Notes: generated by a model from the letters alone, not told the origin. A DNA stretch of 64,000 bases from Homoserinimonas sp044769865 (GCF_044769865.1 NZ_JBIZWA010000001.1:1550001-1614000), one strand, 5' to 3'; shown: positions 48,679 to 57,708, numbered from the stretch's first letter. Translations and numbers: made by a program.

Positions 48679-49404
48679 GTGGTCATGGCACCATGGCGCC
48701 GACTCACCCGACTTGTCTGCGCACTCCTCCTGCTCGCCGTCGCGAGTGGTCTTGTCGTGTCCACGAGTCAGGCCACGTATGCCCTCGAGTCGGACGAGCG
48801 GATGCCCGACCAGGTCGCCCACTACTTCGAACACCGCCTGCTGCCCCGCCTCACGGAGCTGTATGCGCCGGGCGAGGATGCGACATCCGGAATCGACTTC
48901 GACGAGTCGGCCCGCGTGGGCACGGTCGTGCGACTGCGCGCATGGACGGCCGAGTTCGTGGCGGGGGCTGAGACCGAACCGCCAGCCGAGGTCGCGAACG
49001 AGTGGCTCGCCCCCGTGCTTGTGCGCGGGCTGGTCGTCGGCGCCGCCCTCGTGTGGATCAACCCGGGCTCGGGTCACGCCGAGCTCGCGGAGTTCTATCC
49101 CGGCTCGGCCTTCGCGACCGCGGTGCAGTCGCTCCCCGAGGGCGGGGTGCTCGTGCGCGACCAGCCCACCGGCTCCTGGTTCGTGCTCGCCGACGACACA
49201 GCGACCCCCATCGTGACGGGGACGACGGGGGTCTCCGGCTCCGTGTCGGTCGACGCCATGCCACCGGTACTCGAGCGGCCGAGCCAGGACGAACCGGATG
49301 CGGGCGTGACGCCCGTCCCCGCCGTGCTGCTGCTCGTCGCCTTCGCCGCTGCGGCAGGCCTGCTCCTGCGCTCGGCGCGAGTCAGGGCATCCGCCAACGC
49401 CTGA
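48679..49404 (+). CDS. Uncharacterised extracytoplasmic protein anchored at both ends
   Basis: 241 aa, family not recognised. A signal-anchor or signal peptide (LTRLVCALLLLAVASGLVVSTSQA) precedes an acidic domain of ~165 residues with no cysteines (HYFEHRLLPRLTELYAPGED; LVVGAALVWINPGSGHAELAEFYPGSAF), then a Pro-rich spacer and a C-terminal membrane segment (VPAVLLLVAFAAAAGLLLRSARVRA). The GTG at 48679 is chosen because GAAGGA lies 6 nt upstream; ATG at 48685 is possible. Its place after the kinase suggests a link to that signalling pair. Confidence 0.75.
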   Translation: MVMAPWRRLTRLVCALLLLAVASGLVVSTSQATYALESDERMPDQVAHYFEHRLLPRLTELYAPGEDATSGIDFDESARVGTVVRLRAWTAEFVAGAETEPPAEVANEWLAPVLVRGLVVGAALVWINPGSGHAELAEFYPGSAFATAVQSLPEGGVLVRDQPTGSWFVLADDTATPIVTGTTGVSGSVSVDAMPPVLERPSQDEPDAGVTPVPAVLLLVAFAAAAGLLLRSARVRASANA

Positions 49405-49429
49405 CGGTGTTTGGCGGCCGGGTGCGCAT

Positions 49430-49458
49430 TTGCCACAGTGGGGCGCGTGGCATATTCT
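49430..49458 (+). promoter_or_regulatory. Promoter of rplJ-rplL
   Basis: TTGCCA (49430-49435), 17 nt, TATTCT (49453-49458), a good housekeeping match. The predicted start is near 49465, giving a leader of about 235 nt. Confidence 0.75.
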
Positions 49459-49464
49459 TGTCGA

Positions 49465-49701
49465 AGCCAAAGACCGCTGGTTATCGGCGTGCGCGTGTTC
49501 ACACGTGCGTGACGATCGAAGTCTTGCTCTCGAGCAGGTGCCCGCGCAGGTGTGTGAAGTTTGACATCCGGAACTCTTCTGGATTCTCCAGCTCCGTGCG
49601 CTTGCGCCGGGGCTTTTTTCGTGAGCGGGGTCGGGTCTCGACCCGGAGGTCTGGTGCGGTGCACATCGCACCGCAACGCATCAACGAAATTGAGGAGCCA
49701 C
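49465..49701 (+). ncRNA. rplJ leader (L10 leader-type) with attenuator-like hairpin
   Basis: The 235-nt 5' leader contains a GCGCGTG/CACGTGCG hairpin (~49490-49512), an 8-bp ATCCGGAA hairpin (49566-49584), and AGCTCCG (49590-49596) / CGGGGCT (49608-49614) followed by six T. The last is a textbook intrinsic terminator upstream of the gene, so L10(L12)4 binding could set the ratio of read-through, as in known L10 leaders. The L10-binding kink-turn was not verified. Confidence 0.6.
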
Positions 49702-50217
49702 ATGGCGAACAAGGAAGCTTCGGTCGCCGAGCTTACGGAACTGTTCCGTAACTCGACCGCCGTACTGCTCACCGAGTACCGCGGCCTCACGGTGGCACAG
49801 CTCAAGGAGCTGCGCACCTCCATCCGTGAAGACGCGTCTTACGCCGTGGTGAAGAACACGCTGACCAAGATTGCAGCCAACGAGGCAGGCATCTCGTCGT
49901 TCGACGACGAGCTCGCCGGTCCGTCTGCCATCGCCTTCGTGCACGGTGACCCTGTCGCCGTCGCAAAGGGTCTGCGCGACTTCTCCAAGGCAAACCCTCA
50001 GCTGGTCATCAAGGGGGGTTACTTCGACGGTAACCCGCTGACCGCCGCCGAGGTCACCAAGCTGGCCGAACTCGAGTCGCGGGAGGTGCTGCTTGGCAAG
50101 CTTGCCGGCGCCTTCAAGGCTTCGCTGTTCGGTGCCGCCTACATGTTCAACGCGCCGCTCGCGCAGGCGGTTCGCACCGTCGACGCTCTGCGCGACAAGC
50201 AGGAGTCCGCGAGCTAG
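49702..50217 (+). CDS. rplJ: 50S ribosomal protein L10
   Basis: L10 (171 aa) anchors the L7/L12 stalk. MANKEASVAELTELFRNSTAVLLTEYRGLTVAQLKELRTSIRE and YAVVKNTLTKIAANEAG are family signatures. The ATG follows GAGGAG; an in-frame start at 49561 lies inside the leader terminator. rplL follows after 57 nt. Confidence 0.97.
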   Translation: MANKEASVAELTELFRNSTAVLLTEYRGLTVAQLKELRTSIREDASYAVVKNTLTKIAANEAGISSFDDELAGPSAIAFVHGDPVAVAKGLRDFSKANPQLVIKGGYFDGNPLTAAEVTKLAELESREVLLGKLAGAFKASLFGAAYMFNAPLAQAVRTVDALRDKQESAS

Positions 50218-50274
50218 TCACCCTCACGGGTCCTGGCGAAACGGCATTCAGAAGTACACACAAGGAGAAAAACA

Positions 50275-50664
50275 ATGGCAAAGCTTTCCAGCGACGAGCT
50301 GATCGAGGCGTTCAAGGAGCTCACGCTCATCGAGCTCAGCGACTTCGTCAAGAAGTTTGAAGAGGTCTTCGAGGTCACGGCTGCTGCCCCCGTCGCGGTT
50401 GCCGCGGCCGGTGCCGCCGGTGGCGGCGCAGCCGCCGAAGAGGCCGAGGAGAAGGACTCCTTCGACGTCGTCCTCACGGCTGCTGGTGACAAGAAGATCC
50501 AGGTCATCAAGGAGGTCCGTGCCCTCACGAGCCTCGGCCTCGGCGAGGCCAAGGCCGTCGTCGACGGTGCTCCCGCGAACGTCCTTGAGGGCGTCAACAA
50601 GGAGACCGCCGAGAAGGCAAAGGCTCAGCTCGAAGAGGCTGGCGCCACCGTCGAGCTCAAGTAG
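50275..50664 (+). CDS. rplL: 50S ribosomal protein L7/L12
   Basis: L7/L12 (129 aa) recruits translational GTPases. N-terminal dimer domain (LSSDELIEAFKELTLIELSDFVKKFEEVF), an Ala/Gly-rich hinge (about 37-60) and the C-terminal factor-binding domain (FDVVLTAAGDKKIQVIKEVRALTSLGLGEAKAVVDGAP). AAGGAGAAA precedes the ATG. Confidence 0.98.
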   Translation: MAKLSSDELIEAFKELTLIELSDFVKKFEEVFEVTAAAPVAVAAAGAAGGGAAAEEAEEKDSFDVVLTAAGDKKIQVIKEVRALTSLGLGEAKAVVDGAPANVLEGVNKETAEKAKAQLEEAGATVELK

Positions 50665-50696
50665 TCGCACGCGCGGGATTCCCGCGCAGGCTGCGT

Positions 50697-50733
50697 GAAG
50701 AAGCCCCCGGTCATTCGACCGGGGGCTTCTTTC
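50697..50733 (+). terminator. Terminator after rplL
   Basis: AGAAGCCCCCGGTC pairs with GACCGGGGGCTTCT (stem about 50698-50712 with 50717-50731), loop ATTC, followed by TTTC. A smaller GCGCGGG/CCCGCGC hairpin precedes it. Confidence 0.9.
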
Positions 50734-50744
50734 ATGCCTGCGGT

Positions 50745-52010
50745 TTAGGCGTCCTGCGCGAGCGCGGCGCGACGGCGCAGGCGCGTCGTCACGACGAATC
50801 CGCCAGCGGTCAGGAGCAGGGCCGCGAATGCTGCGAGTGCGGCAAACTCACCGGGACCGGTCACGGGGAGGGTCGGCAGCTGCTGGCTGGGCGTGGCCTC
50901 GGGCAGCGGCAGGGTCGGCAGGGTCACCGTCTCCGCAATGCAGGGCACGACGTTGGCGAGATCGACTGTCTCGCCGACGACCGAACCGCCCGGCTGCAGC
51001 TGCAGCACGGCCGCGTAGCTGGCGGGAGCCTCGAGGCCCTGGAAGATGACCTCGTCATTCGAGACGCCCGTGACGACCTGACTGGCGACGGATGCGCCAG
51101 CCTCGTCGAGCAGCACGACCTCATACTCCTCCGCGGCGTCGAGGCCCGTGACGGAGACCGACACCGTGGGGGTCGTCACGTCGCTCGAGCAGTCGACGGG
51201 CGTGATGACGAGGCGCGGGGTCGAGACCGGCGGGAGCGGCTCCTCGGGATCGATCGGCGGGGCCTGGGGCGCGCAGTCGACGGCCGTGACGGTCGAGGAC
51301 GTTGCCGAGCTGCTGCCCGTGGCCTCGACCTCGGCGCGGTAGTCGCCGGGTGCGAGACCCGTGAAGGTCGCCGTCACCGTGCCGGGGCCGGCGGTGCCCG
51401 TTGCCGAGTCAACAACGGTGGGGCCGGAGAAGAGGCGGATGGTGTAGCTGGCACCGTTCGGGAGGCCGCTCACGGAGGCCGTGACATCCGTCGTCGAGGT
51501 GCCCGCATAGACACAGGGCTGCGCGCTCAGCGCGATCTCGGGCGTGACAGGGGGCGTCACTGGCGGCTGCGGGTCGACCGGGGGGTCGACCGGCGGGTAA
51601 ACGGGCGGCTGTGCACACGTTCCCCGGAAGTCATTGGGCGTGATCGTCGCGGATCGCGGCTTGTCGGTGACCTTGCCCTTCGGCCAGTGGCCGACGACCG
51701 TGAGGGTCTTATAGGTCGGCCCCTCTACCGTCTCTGTGGCGACGAAGGTCTCGGCGGCGCCGATCTTCGTGCCGACGGGCACGATCGCCTGGTTGGACTT
51801 GATGATCGTCTCGCTCTTGTATCGCTCCGAGTTCGTGATCTTCCAGGTGATGGTCCAGGTGTTGTCGACACAGGCAGCAGACACCGACACGGTGTTGTGA
51901 TGGGCAAGAGCTGCCCCCGCCGGGGAAAGAAGGGCGAGGCCAGCTGCGGACAGGAGAGTTGCGAGGGCAAGTGCAAGGGCACGCCGGAGTCGCATGAATT
52001 CGGGTTTCAT
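50745..52010 (-). CDS. LPVTG-anchored Pro-rich surface protein
   Basis: 421 aa. Signal peptide (LALALATLLSAAGLALLSPAGAALA), a ~110-residue domain with Cys pair (ACVDNTWTITWKITNS...GTCAQPP), a (P-V-D-P-P)-type linker, two Ig-like repeats each with a pair of cysteines (about 170-250 and 275-365), and a sortase signal LPVTG followed by a hydrophobic stretch and Arg-rich tail. The ATG at 52010 has AGGAACGACC before it. Probably a cell-wall-attached adhesin-like protein; the sortase is not in this window. Confidence 0.85.
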   Translation of the reverse strand: MKPEFMRLRRALALALATLLSAAGLALLSPAGAALAHHNTVSVSAACVDNTWTITWKITNSERYKSETIIKSNQAIVPVGTKIGAAETFVATETVEGPTYKTLTVVGHWPKGKVTDKPRSATITPNDFRGTCAQPPVYPPVDPPVDPQPPVTPPVTPEIALSAQPCVYAGTSTTDVTASVSGLPNGASYTIRLFSGPTVVDSATGTAGPGTVTATFTGLAPGDYRAEVEATGSSSATSSTVTAVDCAPQAPPIDPEEPLPPVSTPRLVITPVDCSSDVTTPTVSVSVTGLDAAEEYEVVLLDEAGASVASQVVTGVSNDEVIFQGLEAPASYAAVLQLQPGGSVVGETVDLANVVPCIAETVTLPTLPLPEATPSQQLPTLPVTGPGEFAALAAFAALLLTAGGFVVTTRLRRRAALAQDA

Positions 52011-52187
52011 GGTCGTTCCTATTCGGGGTAATCGCGTCACGCTCGCGGCATGGGGGATGCCGGCATATCGGGGTAGGCGAGACGCGTCTCAAATACTGCC
52101 ACCCAAAAGGGGGGTGCGCAATGTATTGGCGAATTTCCCTCGTAACCGGCGTGTCGCCCTGCAGCGGTAACGGCTCGGTCGCATCGA
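52011..52187. other. Intergenic region upstream of the LPVTG protein
   Basis: Together with the next element this is the only gap over 300 nt without a gene (52011-52316). It holds a 12-nt palindrome GAGACGCGTCTC (52079-52090), an ATGCCGGCAT palindrome near 52058, and a CACCC/GGGTG hairpin with an A-run loop near 52101-52118. No coding region or RNA gene seen. Divergent promoters are expected here; I could not place the reverse-strand one. Confidence 0.5.
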
Positions 52188-52227
52188 GCGCAAACGCTTG
52201 CACAAGGACTGTTCCCTGACGTACGGT
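52188..52227 (+). promoter_or_regulatory. LacI-type operator overlapping the sugar-transporter promoter
   Basis: GCGCAAACGCTTGCAC (52188-52203) has the imperfect palindrome with a central CG typical of LacI/GalR-family operators of maltose/alpha-glucoside type. Its right half forms the -35 TTGCAC (52198-52203), with TACGGT (52222-52227) 18 nt downstream. Binding would block the promoter. Confidence 0.65.
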
Positions 52228-52316
52228 CAACATCGAGAGCGCTCCCGGACCGGGGGCGCAGCGGTCTGCGCGTGCCGCACTGCAAGGCGCGAGCGACCTC
52301 AACGAGGAGGATTCGA

Positions 52317-53669
52317 ATGCACACAGCACATCGACGCCGCGGACTCACTGCCGTGGCACTGGCCGGCGCGGCCGGACTGGTTCTCGCCGGCTGTACGGGT
52401 GGTGGCGGAGGGGACGGCGGCGGAGACGCCGACTGCTCCGACTACGAGCAGTACGGCACCTTCGACAACGCGTCGGTCGAGGTCTATGCGACCATCATCG
52501 ACGTCGAGGCCGACCAGCTTGTCGAGTCCTGGGCGGACTTCGAGGAGTGCACCGGCATCACGATCGACTACGTCGGCACACAGGAGGCTGAGACGCAGAT
52601 CAACGTGCGCGTCGCTGCGGGTGACGCGCCCGACATCATGATTGTTCCGCAGCCGGGTCTGCTGCAGCGCCTCATCGGTGACGGTGCGGTCGTGCCGGCA
52701 TCCGCCGAGGTTGAGGCGAACGTCGACGAGTTCTGGTCGGAGTCCTGGAAGGGCTACGGCTCGGTCGATGGCACCTTCTACGCCGCGCCGCTCATGGCGA
52801 GCGTCAAGGGCTACATCTGGTACTCCCCGGCGGACTTCGAGGAGAACGGATACGAGGTTCCCGAGACGTGGGACGACCTCGTCGCCCTCACCGAGGAGAT
52901 GGCCGACAACAACGACTCGCAGACCTACCGCCCCTGGTGTGTCGGCTTCGGTTCCGGTGACGCGACCGGTTGGCCGGGCACCGACTGGATCGAGGACCTC
53001 GTGTTGCGCATGCACGGCCCGGAGGCCTACGACCAGTGGGTCGCGGGCGAGCTGCCCTTCTCCTCGCCGGAGATCCAGGAGGCATTCGATGCCGCCGGTG
53101 AGATCCTCCTCAACCCCGACTTCGTCAACGGTGGTTTCGGCGGCGTCGAGTCGATCAACTCGACGACCTTCCAGGACGCAGGCCTTGCGATCCTCGACGG
53201 CAACTGCTCGCTCCACCACCAGGCCTCGTTCTACGAGGCTCAGTGGGGCGAGGACGTCGAGGTCGCAGAAGACGGTGACGTCTGGGCCTTCATCACCCCC
53301 AAGGTCGACGCTGACGCTGGCGACTCGGTCACGGGTGGTGGCGAGTTCGTCGCTGCCTTCACTGACAGCGAAGAGACGGATGCTGTGCAGCAGTACCTCT
53401 CGAGCGACACCTGGGCAAACATCCGCGTCGGTCTCGGTGGCGTGATCAGCGCCAACAACGGCGTCGACCCCTCGGTCGCCGGCAGCGAGATCGGTGCGCA
53501 GTCGATGGAGATCCTGCAGGGCGAAGACACCGTCTTCCGCTTCGACGGCTCCGACCTGATGCCCGCCGCTGTCGGAACGAGCTCGTTCTGGACGGGAATC
53601 GTTGACTGGGTCGGTGGCGACAGCACCTCGTCGGTCACGTCCCGTATCGACGCCAGCTACCCGCGCTAG
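52317..53669 (+). CDS. Sugar ABC transporter substrate-binding lipoprotein
   Basis: 450 aa. Lipoprotein signal with VLAGC, a Gly-rich linker and the type 2 binding fold of the extracellular solute-binding protein family 1 (COG1653): DVEADQLVESWADFEECTGITIDYVGTQEAETQINVRVAAGDAPDIMIVPQPG and PETWDDLVALTEEM. Similar to alpha-glucoside binders (AglE type), so di- or oligosaccharides are likely ligands. GAGGAGG precedes the ATG. The first gene of a binding protein-permease-permease operon with a LacI-type operator. Confidence 0.9.
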   Translation: MHTAHRRRGLTAVALAGAAGLVLAGCTGGGGGDGGGDADCSDYEQYGTFDNASVEVYATIIDVEADQLVESWADFEECTGITIDYVGTQEAETQINVRVAAGDAPDIMIVPQPGLLQRLIGDGAVVPASAEVEANVDEFWSESWKGYGSVDGTFYAAPLMASVKGYIWYSPADFEENGYEVPETWDDLVALTEEMADNNDSQTYRPWCVGFGSGDATGWPGTDWIEDLVLRMHGPEAYDQWVAGELPFSSPEIQEAFDAAGEILLNPDFVNGGFGGVESINSTTFQDAGLAILDGNCSLHHQASFYEAQWGEDVEVAEDGDVWAFITPKVDADAGDSVTGGGEFVAAFTDSEETDAVQQYLSSDTWANIRVGLGGVISANNGVDPSVAGSEIGAQSMEILQGEDTVFRFDGSDLMPAAVGTSSFWTGIVDWVGGDSTSSVTSRIDASYPR

Positions 53670-53684
53670 GCGGCACGTCATCAC

Positions 53685-53724
53685 GGCCGTCGGCTCGCAG
53701 ACACCGGTCTGCGGGCCGACGGCC
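53685..53724 (+). promoter_or_regulatory. Intercistronic hairpin after the binding-protein gene
   Basis: GGCCGTCGGC (53685-53694) / GCCGACGGCC (53715-53724) and CGCAGAC (53696-53702) / GTCTGCG (53707-53713), separated by a T-G pair, form an 18-bp stem with loop ACCG. No T-run. Such hairpins commonly protect the binding-protein mRNA and keep it in excess over the permeases. Confidence 0.7.
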
Positions 53725-53787
53725 TCCCGAAACGACATCCAATCCGCGCGGGCATCGACGCGGCACTGAAGAGATGAGGAGCGCACC

Positions 53788-54831
53788 ATGGGCGTAGGTC
53801 CGGTGGTCGCACAGGTCGCTGAGGCGGTGCAGCACGTGCTGCCCGCAGCGCGACGCGGAGACTTCTGGGGGGCGACGATCGAGAAGTTCGGCGTGCTCTT
53901 CATCGGGCTCGCCGCGTTCGCCGCCGTCATCGGCCTCGTGCTGTTCTTTGCCGACCGCACGCCCAAGAAGATGCGCGACGTCGTGCAACTCACGGCGTTC
54001 GTGGCCCCCGCGCTCCTGCTGCTCCTCGTCGGCCTCGTCTACCCGGCGATCCAGACCGTCTACCTCGCGTTCACCAACCGCCAGGGCGAGTGGATCGGCT
54101 TCCAGAACTTCGTCTGGATGTTCACGCAGGACGAGATCCTCCAAGTGCTGCTCAACACCATCATCTGGGTGCTCCTCGTGCCGGCGCTCTCGACGACCAT
54201 CGGTCTCGCCTACGCCGTCTTCATCGACAAGTCGGCGGGCGAGAAGGTGCTCAAGTCCCTTGTCTTCCTCCCCATGGCGATCTCCTTCGTCGGGGCCGGC
54301 ATCATCTGGCGCTTCATCTACGAGTACCGCGCCGAGGGCTATGAGCAGATCGGCCTCCTCAACCAGATCATCGTCTGGTTCGGCGGCGAACCGAGGCAGT
54401 TCCTCATCGAGTCGCCCTGGAACACCTTCTTCCTCATCATCGTCATGATCTGGATCCAGACCGGTTTCGCGATGGTGCTGTTGTCGGCGGCCATCAAGGC
54501 GGTGCCGACCGAGATCATCGAGGCGTCCCGGCTCGACGGGGCAAACGCCTGGCAGCAGTTCTGGAACGTCACGGTGCCGGGCATCCGAAGCACCCTCGTG
54601 GTCGTCGTGACGACCATCACGATCGCGACACTCAAGGTCTTCGACATCGTGCGCACCATGACGGGCGGCAACTACGGCACGAGCGTCGTCGCGAACGAGA
54701 TGTACACGCAGGCCTTCAACCGGGCCGAATGGGGCCAGGGCGCCGCCCTGGCCGTCGTGCTCTTCATCATGGTGCTGCCGATCATCATGTACAACGTGCG
54801 AGTCATGCGAAAGCAGAGGGAGATCCGATGA
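53788..54831 (+). CDS. Sugar ABC transporter permease, MalF/AglF type
   Basis: 347 aa with about seven membrane segments, including a first one at ~28-50 separated from the rest. The EAA loop that contacts the ATPase reads EASRLDGANAWQQFWNVTVPGIRST. The N-terminal extension (VVAQVAEAVQHVLPAARRGDF) is unusual for the family. Its stop overlaps the next ATG (ATGA). Confidence 0.9.
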   Translation: MGVGPVVAQVAEAVQHVLPAARRGDFWGATIEKFGVLFIGLAAFAAVIGLVLFFADRTPKKMRDVVQLTAFVAPALLLLLVGLVYPAIQTVYLAFTNRQGEWIGFQNFVWMFTQDEILQVLLNTIIWVLLVPALSTTIGLAYAVFIDKSAGEKVLKSLVFLPMAISFVGAGIIWRFIYEYRAEGYEQIGLLNQIIVWFGGEPRQFLIESPWNTFFLIIVMIWIQTGFAMVLLSAAIKAVPTEIIEASRLDGANAWQQFWNVTVPGIRSTLVVVVTTITIATLKVFDIVRTMTGGNYGTSVVANEMYTQAFNRAEWGQGAALAVVLFIMVLPIIMYNVRVMRKQREIR

Positions 54832-55781
54832 GCGCCACCGACGCCACGGCGCGGGCCGAGGCCACACTTGACACTCCCTTCAGCTCGAAGCGCCGCCGTC
54901 AGCGCCCCGACGGCAAGGCCGACCGCGCCAAGAAGGTGCTCACCTCCAAGTGGGCGACGGCGGGCGCGATCATCATCGCGGTCATCTGGACGATCCCCAC
55001 GGCCGGACTCTTCATCACCTCCTTCCGCCCCGCTGACCAGATCAAGGGCTCCGGCTGGTGGACGATCTTCCAGAACTGGGGCTTCACCTTCGACAACTAC
55101 GCCGAGGTGCTGACAGCCCAGGGCGCATCATCGGCGAACCTCTCCTCGTACTTCATCAACTCGATCGTCGTCGCGGTACCGGCCACGCTGTTCCCCCTCG
55201 TGCTCGCATCGCTCGCCGCCTATGCCTTCGCGTGGATCAAGTTTCGTTTCAGCGCAGCGATCTTCATCGGCGTCTTCGCGCTGCAGATCGTGCCGCTGCA
55301 GATGGCGCTCATCCCGCTGCTGCAGATCTTCTCGGGCGCGCTCGGCATCAGCGGCACCTTCCCCGCCGTGTGGATCGCCCACACGATCTTCGGCCTGCCC
55401 CTCGCGATCTTCCTGCTGCACAACTTCATCTCGGAGATCCCCGGCGATGTCATCGAGGCGGCTCGGGTCGACGGCGCCAACCACTTCCAGACCTTCTTCC
55501 GCATCGTGCTGCCGCTCGCGATGCCGGCCCTCGCGAGCTTCGCGATCTTCCAGTTCCTGTGGGTGTGGAACGACCTGCTCGTCGCGCTCGTCTTCTCGGG
55601 CGGTGGGGTGGATGTCGCACCCCTGACCCAGCGCCTCGCAGAACTTTCGGGGAACTACGGTCGCAACCTGCACAGGCTCCCGGCCGCCGCGTTCATCTCG
55701 ATCATCGTTCCGCTCATCGTGTTCTTCAGCCTGCAGCGCTACTTCGTGCGCGGGCTCATGGCCGGGTCGACCAAGGGCTGA
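54828..55781 (+). CDS. Sugar ABC transporter permease, MalG/AglG type
   Basis: 317 aa. Charged cytosolic N-terminus, six membrane segments and EAA loop EAARVDGANHFQTFFRIVLPLAMPALASF. C-terminal QRYFVRGLMAGSTKG is typical. The start overlaps the previous stop by 4 nt. No ATPase gene of the MsmK/MalK type follows; the next gene is an exporter, so a shared ATPase elsewhere is expected. Confidence 0.9.
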   Translation: MSATDATARAEATLDTPFSSKRRRQRPDGKADRAKKVLTSKWATAGAIIIAVIWTIPTAGLFITSFRPADQIKGSGWWTIFQNWGFTFDNYAEVLTAQGASSANLSSYFINSIVVAVPATLFPLVLASLAAYAFAWIKFRFSAAIFIGVFALQIVPLQMALIPLLQIFSGALGISGTFPAVWIAHTIFGLPLAIFLLHNFISEIPGDVIEAARVDGANHFQTFFRIVLPLAMPALASFAIFQFLWVWNDLLVALVFSGGGVDVAPLTQRLAELSGNYGRNLHRLPAAAFISIIVPLIVFFSLQRYFVRGLMAGSTKG

Positions 55782-55842
55782 CCGCGGCGGGGGAACGCGG
55801 CATCCGGAATATTCCCGCGCCCCGGGCGGTTGAAAGATCCTG

Positions 55843-57708
55843 ATGAGCGCAGGCGGGCCCACGGGCAGATACGGGAAGCAGCGCACCCGTATATCTGCTG
55901 GGGACCCAGAGGCGCAGCGCCGGGAGAACGCCGAGGCGCCCAAGGTGCCCGATCTCCTGCCGCGCATCGGCCGTCTCTTCGCGCCCCACAAGCGCGCCCT
56001 CATCCTGACGATCACGCTTGTGCTGATCGGCGCCGGCCTCAGCGTCGCGCCGCCGCTGCTCACGCAGCAGGCCTTCGACCGGGGCCTGTTCCCGGGCGGC
56101 GGCGGGCCCGACGTGCCCGTGCTCGTCGAACTCGTGCTCATCATGATCGCCCTGTGGGTGGCATCCGCTGCCCTTGGCGTGTGGCAGACGTGGCTGACGG
56201 CATCCGTCGGCAACAAGGTCATGGCCGAACTGCGGGTGCGGCTCTTCGATCACCTGCAGCGCATGGAACTCGCCTTCTTCACACGCACCAAGACCGGAGT
56301 CATCCAGTCCCGCCTGCAGAACGACGTCGGCGGCGTCGCGGGCGTGCTCAGCAACACCGTCTCGAGCGTCATCGGCAACACCGTGACCGTCATCGCCGCC
56401 TTCGTCGCCATGCTGCTGCTCAGCTGGCAGATGACGCTCGCGACCGTAATCCTCATGCCGCTCATCGTCGTCGCGCAGCGACGCATCGGCATCGTGCGGG
56501 CGCGCATCGCGGCGCAGACGCAGGAGTCGCTCAGCAACCTGACCGCCATCACGCAGGAGTCGCTGAGCGTCAGCGGCATCCTGCTCGCCAAGAGCTTCAC
56601 GCAGCAGCGCGCCGAGGTCGAGCGCTACACGCAGGAGAACCACAGCCAGGCGCGACTGCAGGTGCGGCAGACCATGAGCGGGCAGTGGTTCTTTGCCTCG
56701 GTGCAGGTGTTCCTCTCGATCATCCCGGCGATCATCTACCTCGTCGCGGCATGGCTCATCCTGCGCGATGTGCCCGTCACGGCGGGAACCGTCGTCGCCT
56801 TCACGACCGTGCAGGCCCGGCTCATGTGGCCACTCATGGGACTCATGCGGGTCGCGCTCGACCTGCAGACGTCATCCGCCCTCTTCGCCCGCATCTTCGA
56901 GTACCTCGATCTCAAGCCCTCGATCGAGGACGCTCCGGATGCTCGGCCTGTGCCGCGCGAACAGCTCGGCCGCATCGACTTCGAGGACGTCGTGTTCCGT
57001 TACCCGGACGCGCCCGAGTCGTCGCCCGCGACCCTCAAGCACGTCTCGTTCACGATCGAGCCTGGCCAGTACGCCGCCTTCGTCGGCCCGTCCGGCGCGG
57101 GCAAGACCACGGTCTCCTACCTCGTGCCCCGCCTGCACGACGCGACGAGCGGCACCGTGCGCTTCGGGGGCGTCGACGTGCGCGACCTGCAGCACGAAGA
57201 CCTCATGCGCAACGTTGGCATCGTGAGCCAGGAGACCTACCTCTTCCACGCGACGATCGCCGAGAACCTGCGCTACGCGAGACCGGATGCGACGCAGGAA
57301 CAGATCGAGGCGGCCGCCCGCAAGGCCAACATCCACGAGACGATCGTCTCCTTCCCTGACGGCTACGACACGGTCGTGGGGGAGCGCGGCTACCGCCTCA
57401 GCGGCGGCGAGAAGCAGCGGGTCGCGATCGCGCGCGTGCTGCTCAAGGACCCCGCCGTGCTCATCCTCGACGAGGCGACGAGCGCGCTCGACAGCGTCTC
57501 GGAGCGCATCGTGCAGTCGGCGCTCGATGAGGCGGCCCGAGGCCGCACAACCGTCGCGATCGCCCACCGCCTCTCGACCGTCGTGGGCGCCGACGTCATC
57601 TTCGTGATCGACGGCGGCCGCGTCGTGGAGCAGGGCACGCACGAGGAGCTGCTCGCCCTCGATGGCGTCTACGCGAACCTCTTCCAGCGGCAGGTGGCCG
57701 GCGCGTAG
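55843..57708 (+). CDS. ABC exporter, fused membrane and ATPase domains
   Basis: 621-aa half-transporter. Six membrane segments (about 45-345) precede the ATPase with Walker A GPSGAGKTT, signature LSGGEKQRVAIARVLL, Walker B AVLILDEATSALD and switch His in AHRLSTV. MdlB/BmrA-like multidrug or lipid exporters have this build; it probably works as a homodimer. Starts at ATG 61 nt after the sugar permease, with no clear ribosome binding site. Substrate unknown. Confidence 0.88.
   Translation: MSAGGPTGRYGKQRTRISAGDPEAQRRENAEAPKVPDLLPRIGRLFAPHKRALILTITLVLIGAGLSVAPPLLTQQAFDRGLFPGGGGPDVPVLVELVLIMIALWVASAALGVWQTWLTASVGNKVMAELRVRLFDHLQRMELAFFTRTKTGVIQSRLQNDVGGVAGVLSNTVSSVIGNTVTVIAAFVAMLLLSWQMTLATVILMPLIVVAQRRIGIVRARIAAQTQESLSNLTAITQESLSVSGILLAKSFTQQRAEVERYTQENHSQARLQVRQTMSGQWFFASVQVFLSIIPAIIYLVAAWLILRDVPVTAGTVVAFTTVQARLMWPLMGLMRVALDLQTSSALFARIFEYLDLKPSIEDAPDARPVPREQLGRIDFEDVVFRYPDAPESSPATLKHVSFTIEPGQYAAFVGPSGAGKTTVSYLVPRLHDATSGTVRFGGVDVRDLQHEDLMRNVGIVSQETYLFHATIAENLRYARPDATQEQIEAAARKANIHETIVSFPDGYDTVVGERGYRLSGGEKQRVAIARVLLKDPAVLILDEATSALDSVSERIVQSALDEAARGRTTVAIAHRLSTVVGADVIFVIDGGRVVEQGTHEELLALDGVYANLFQRQVAGA

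Noticed and set aside
55843..57708. Possibility that the ABC exporter supplies the ATPase of the sugar importer
   Set aside because: Its ATPase is fused to its own six-segment exporter domain, which is not used by import permeases of the MalF/MalG type.
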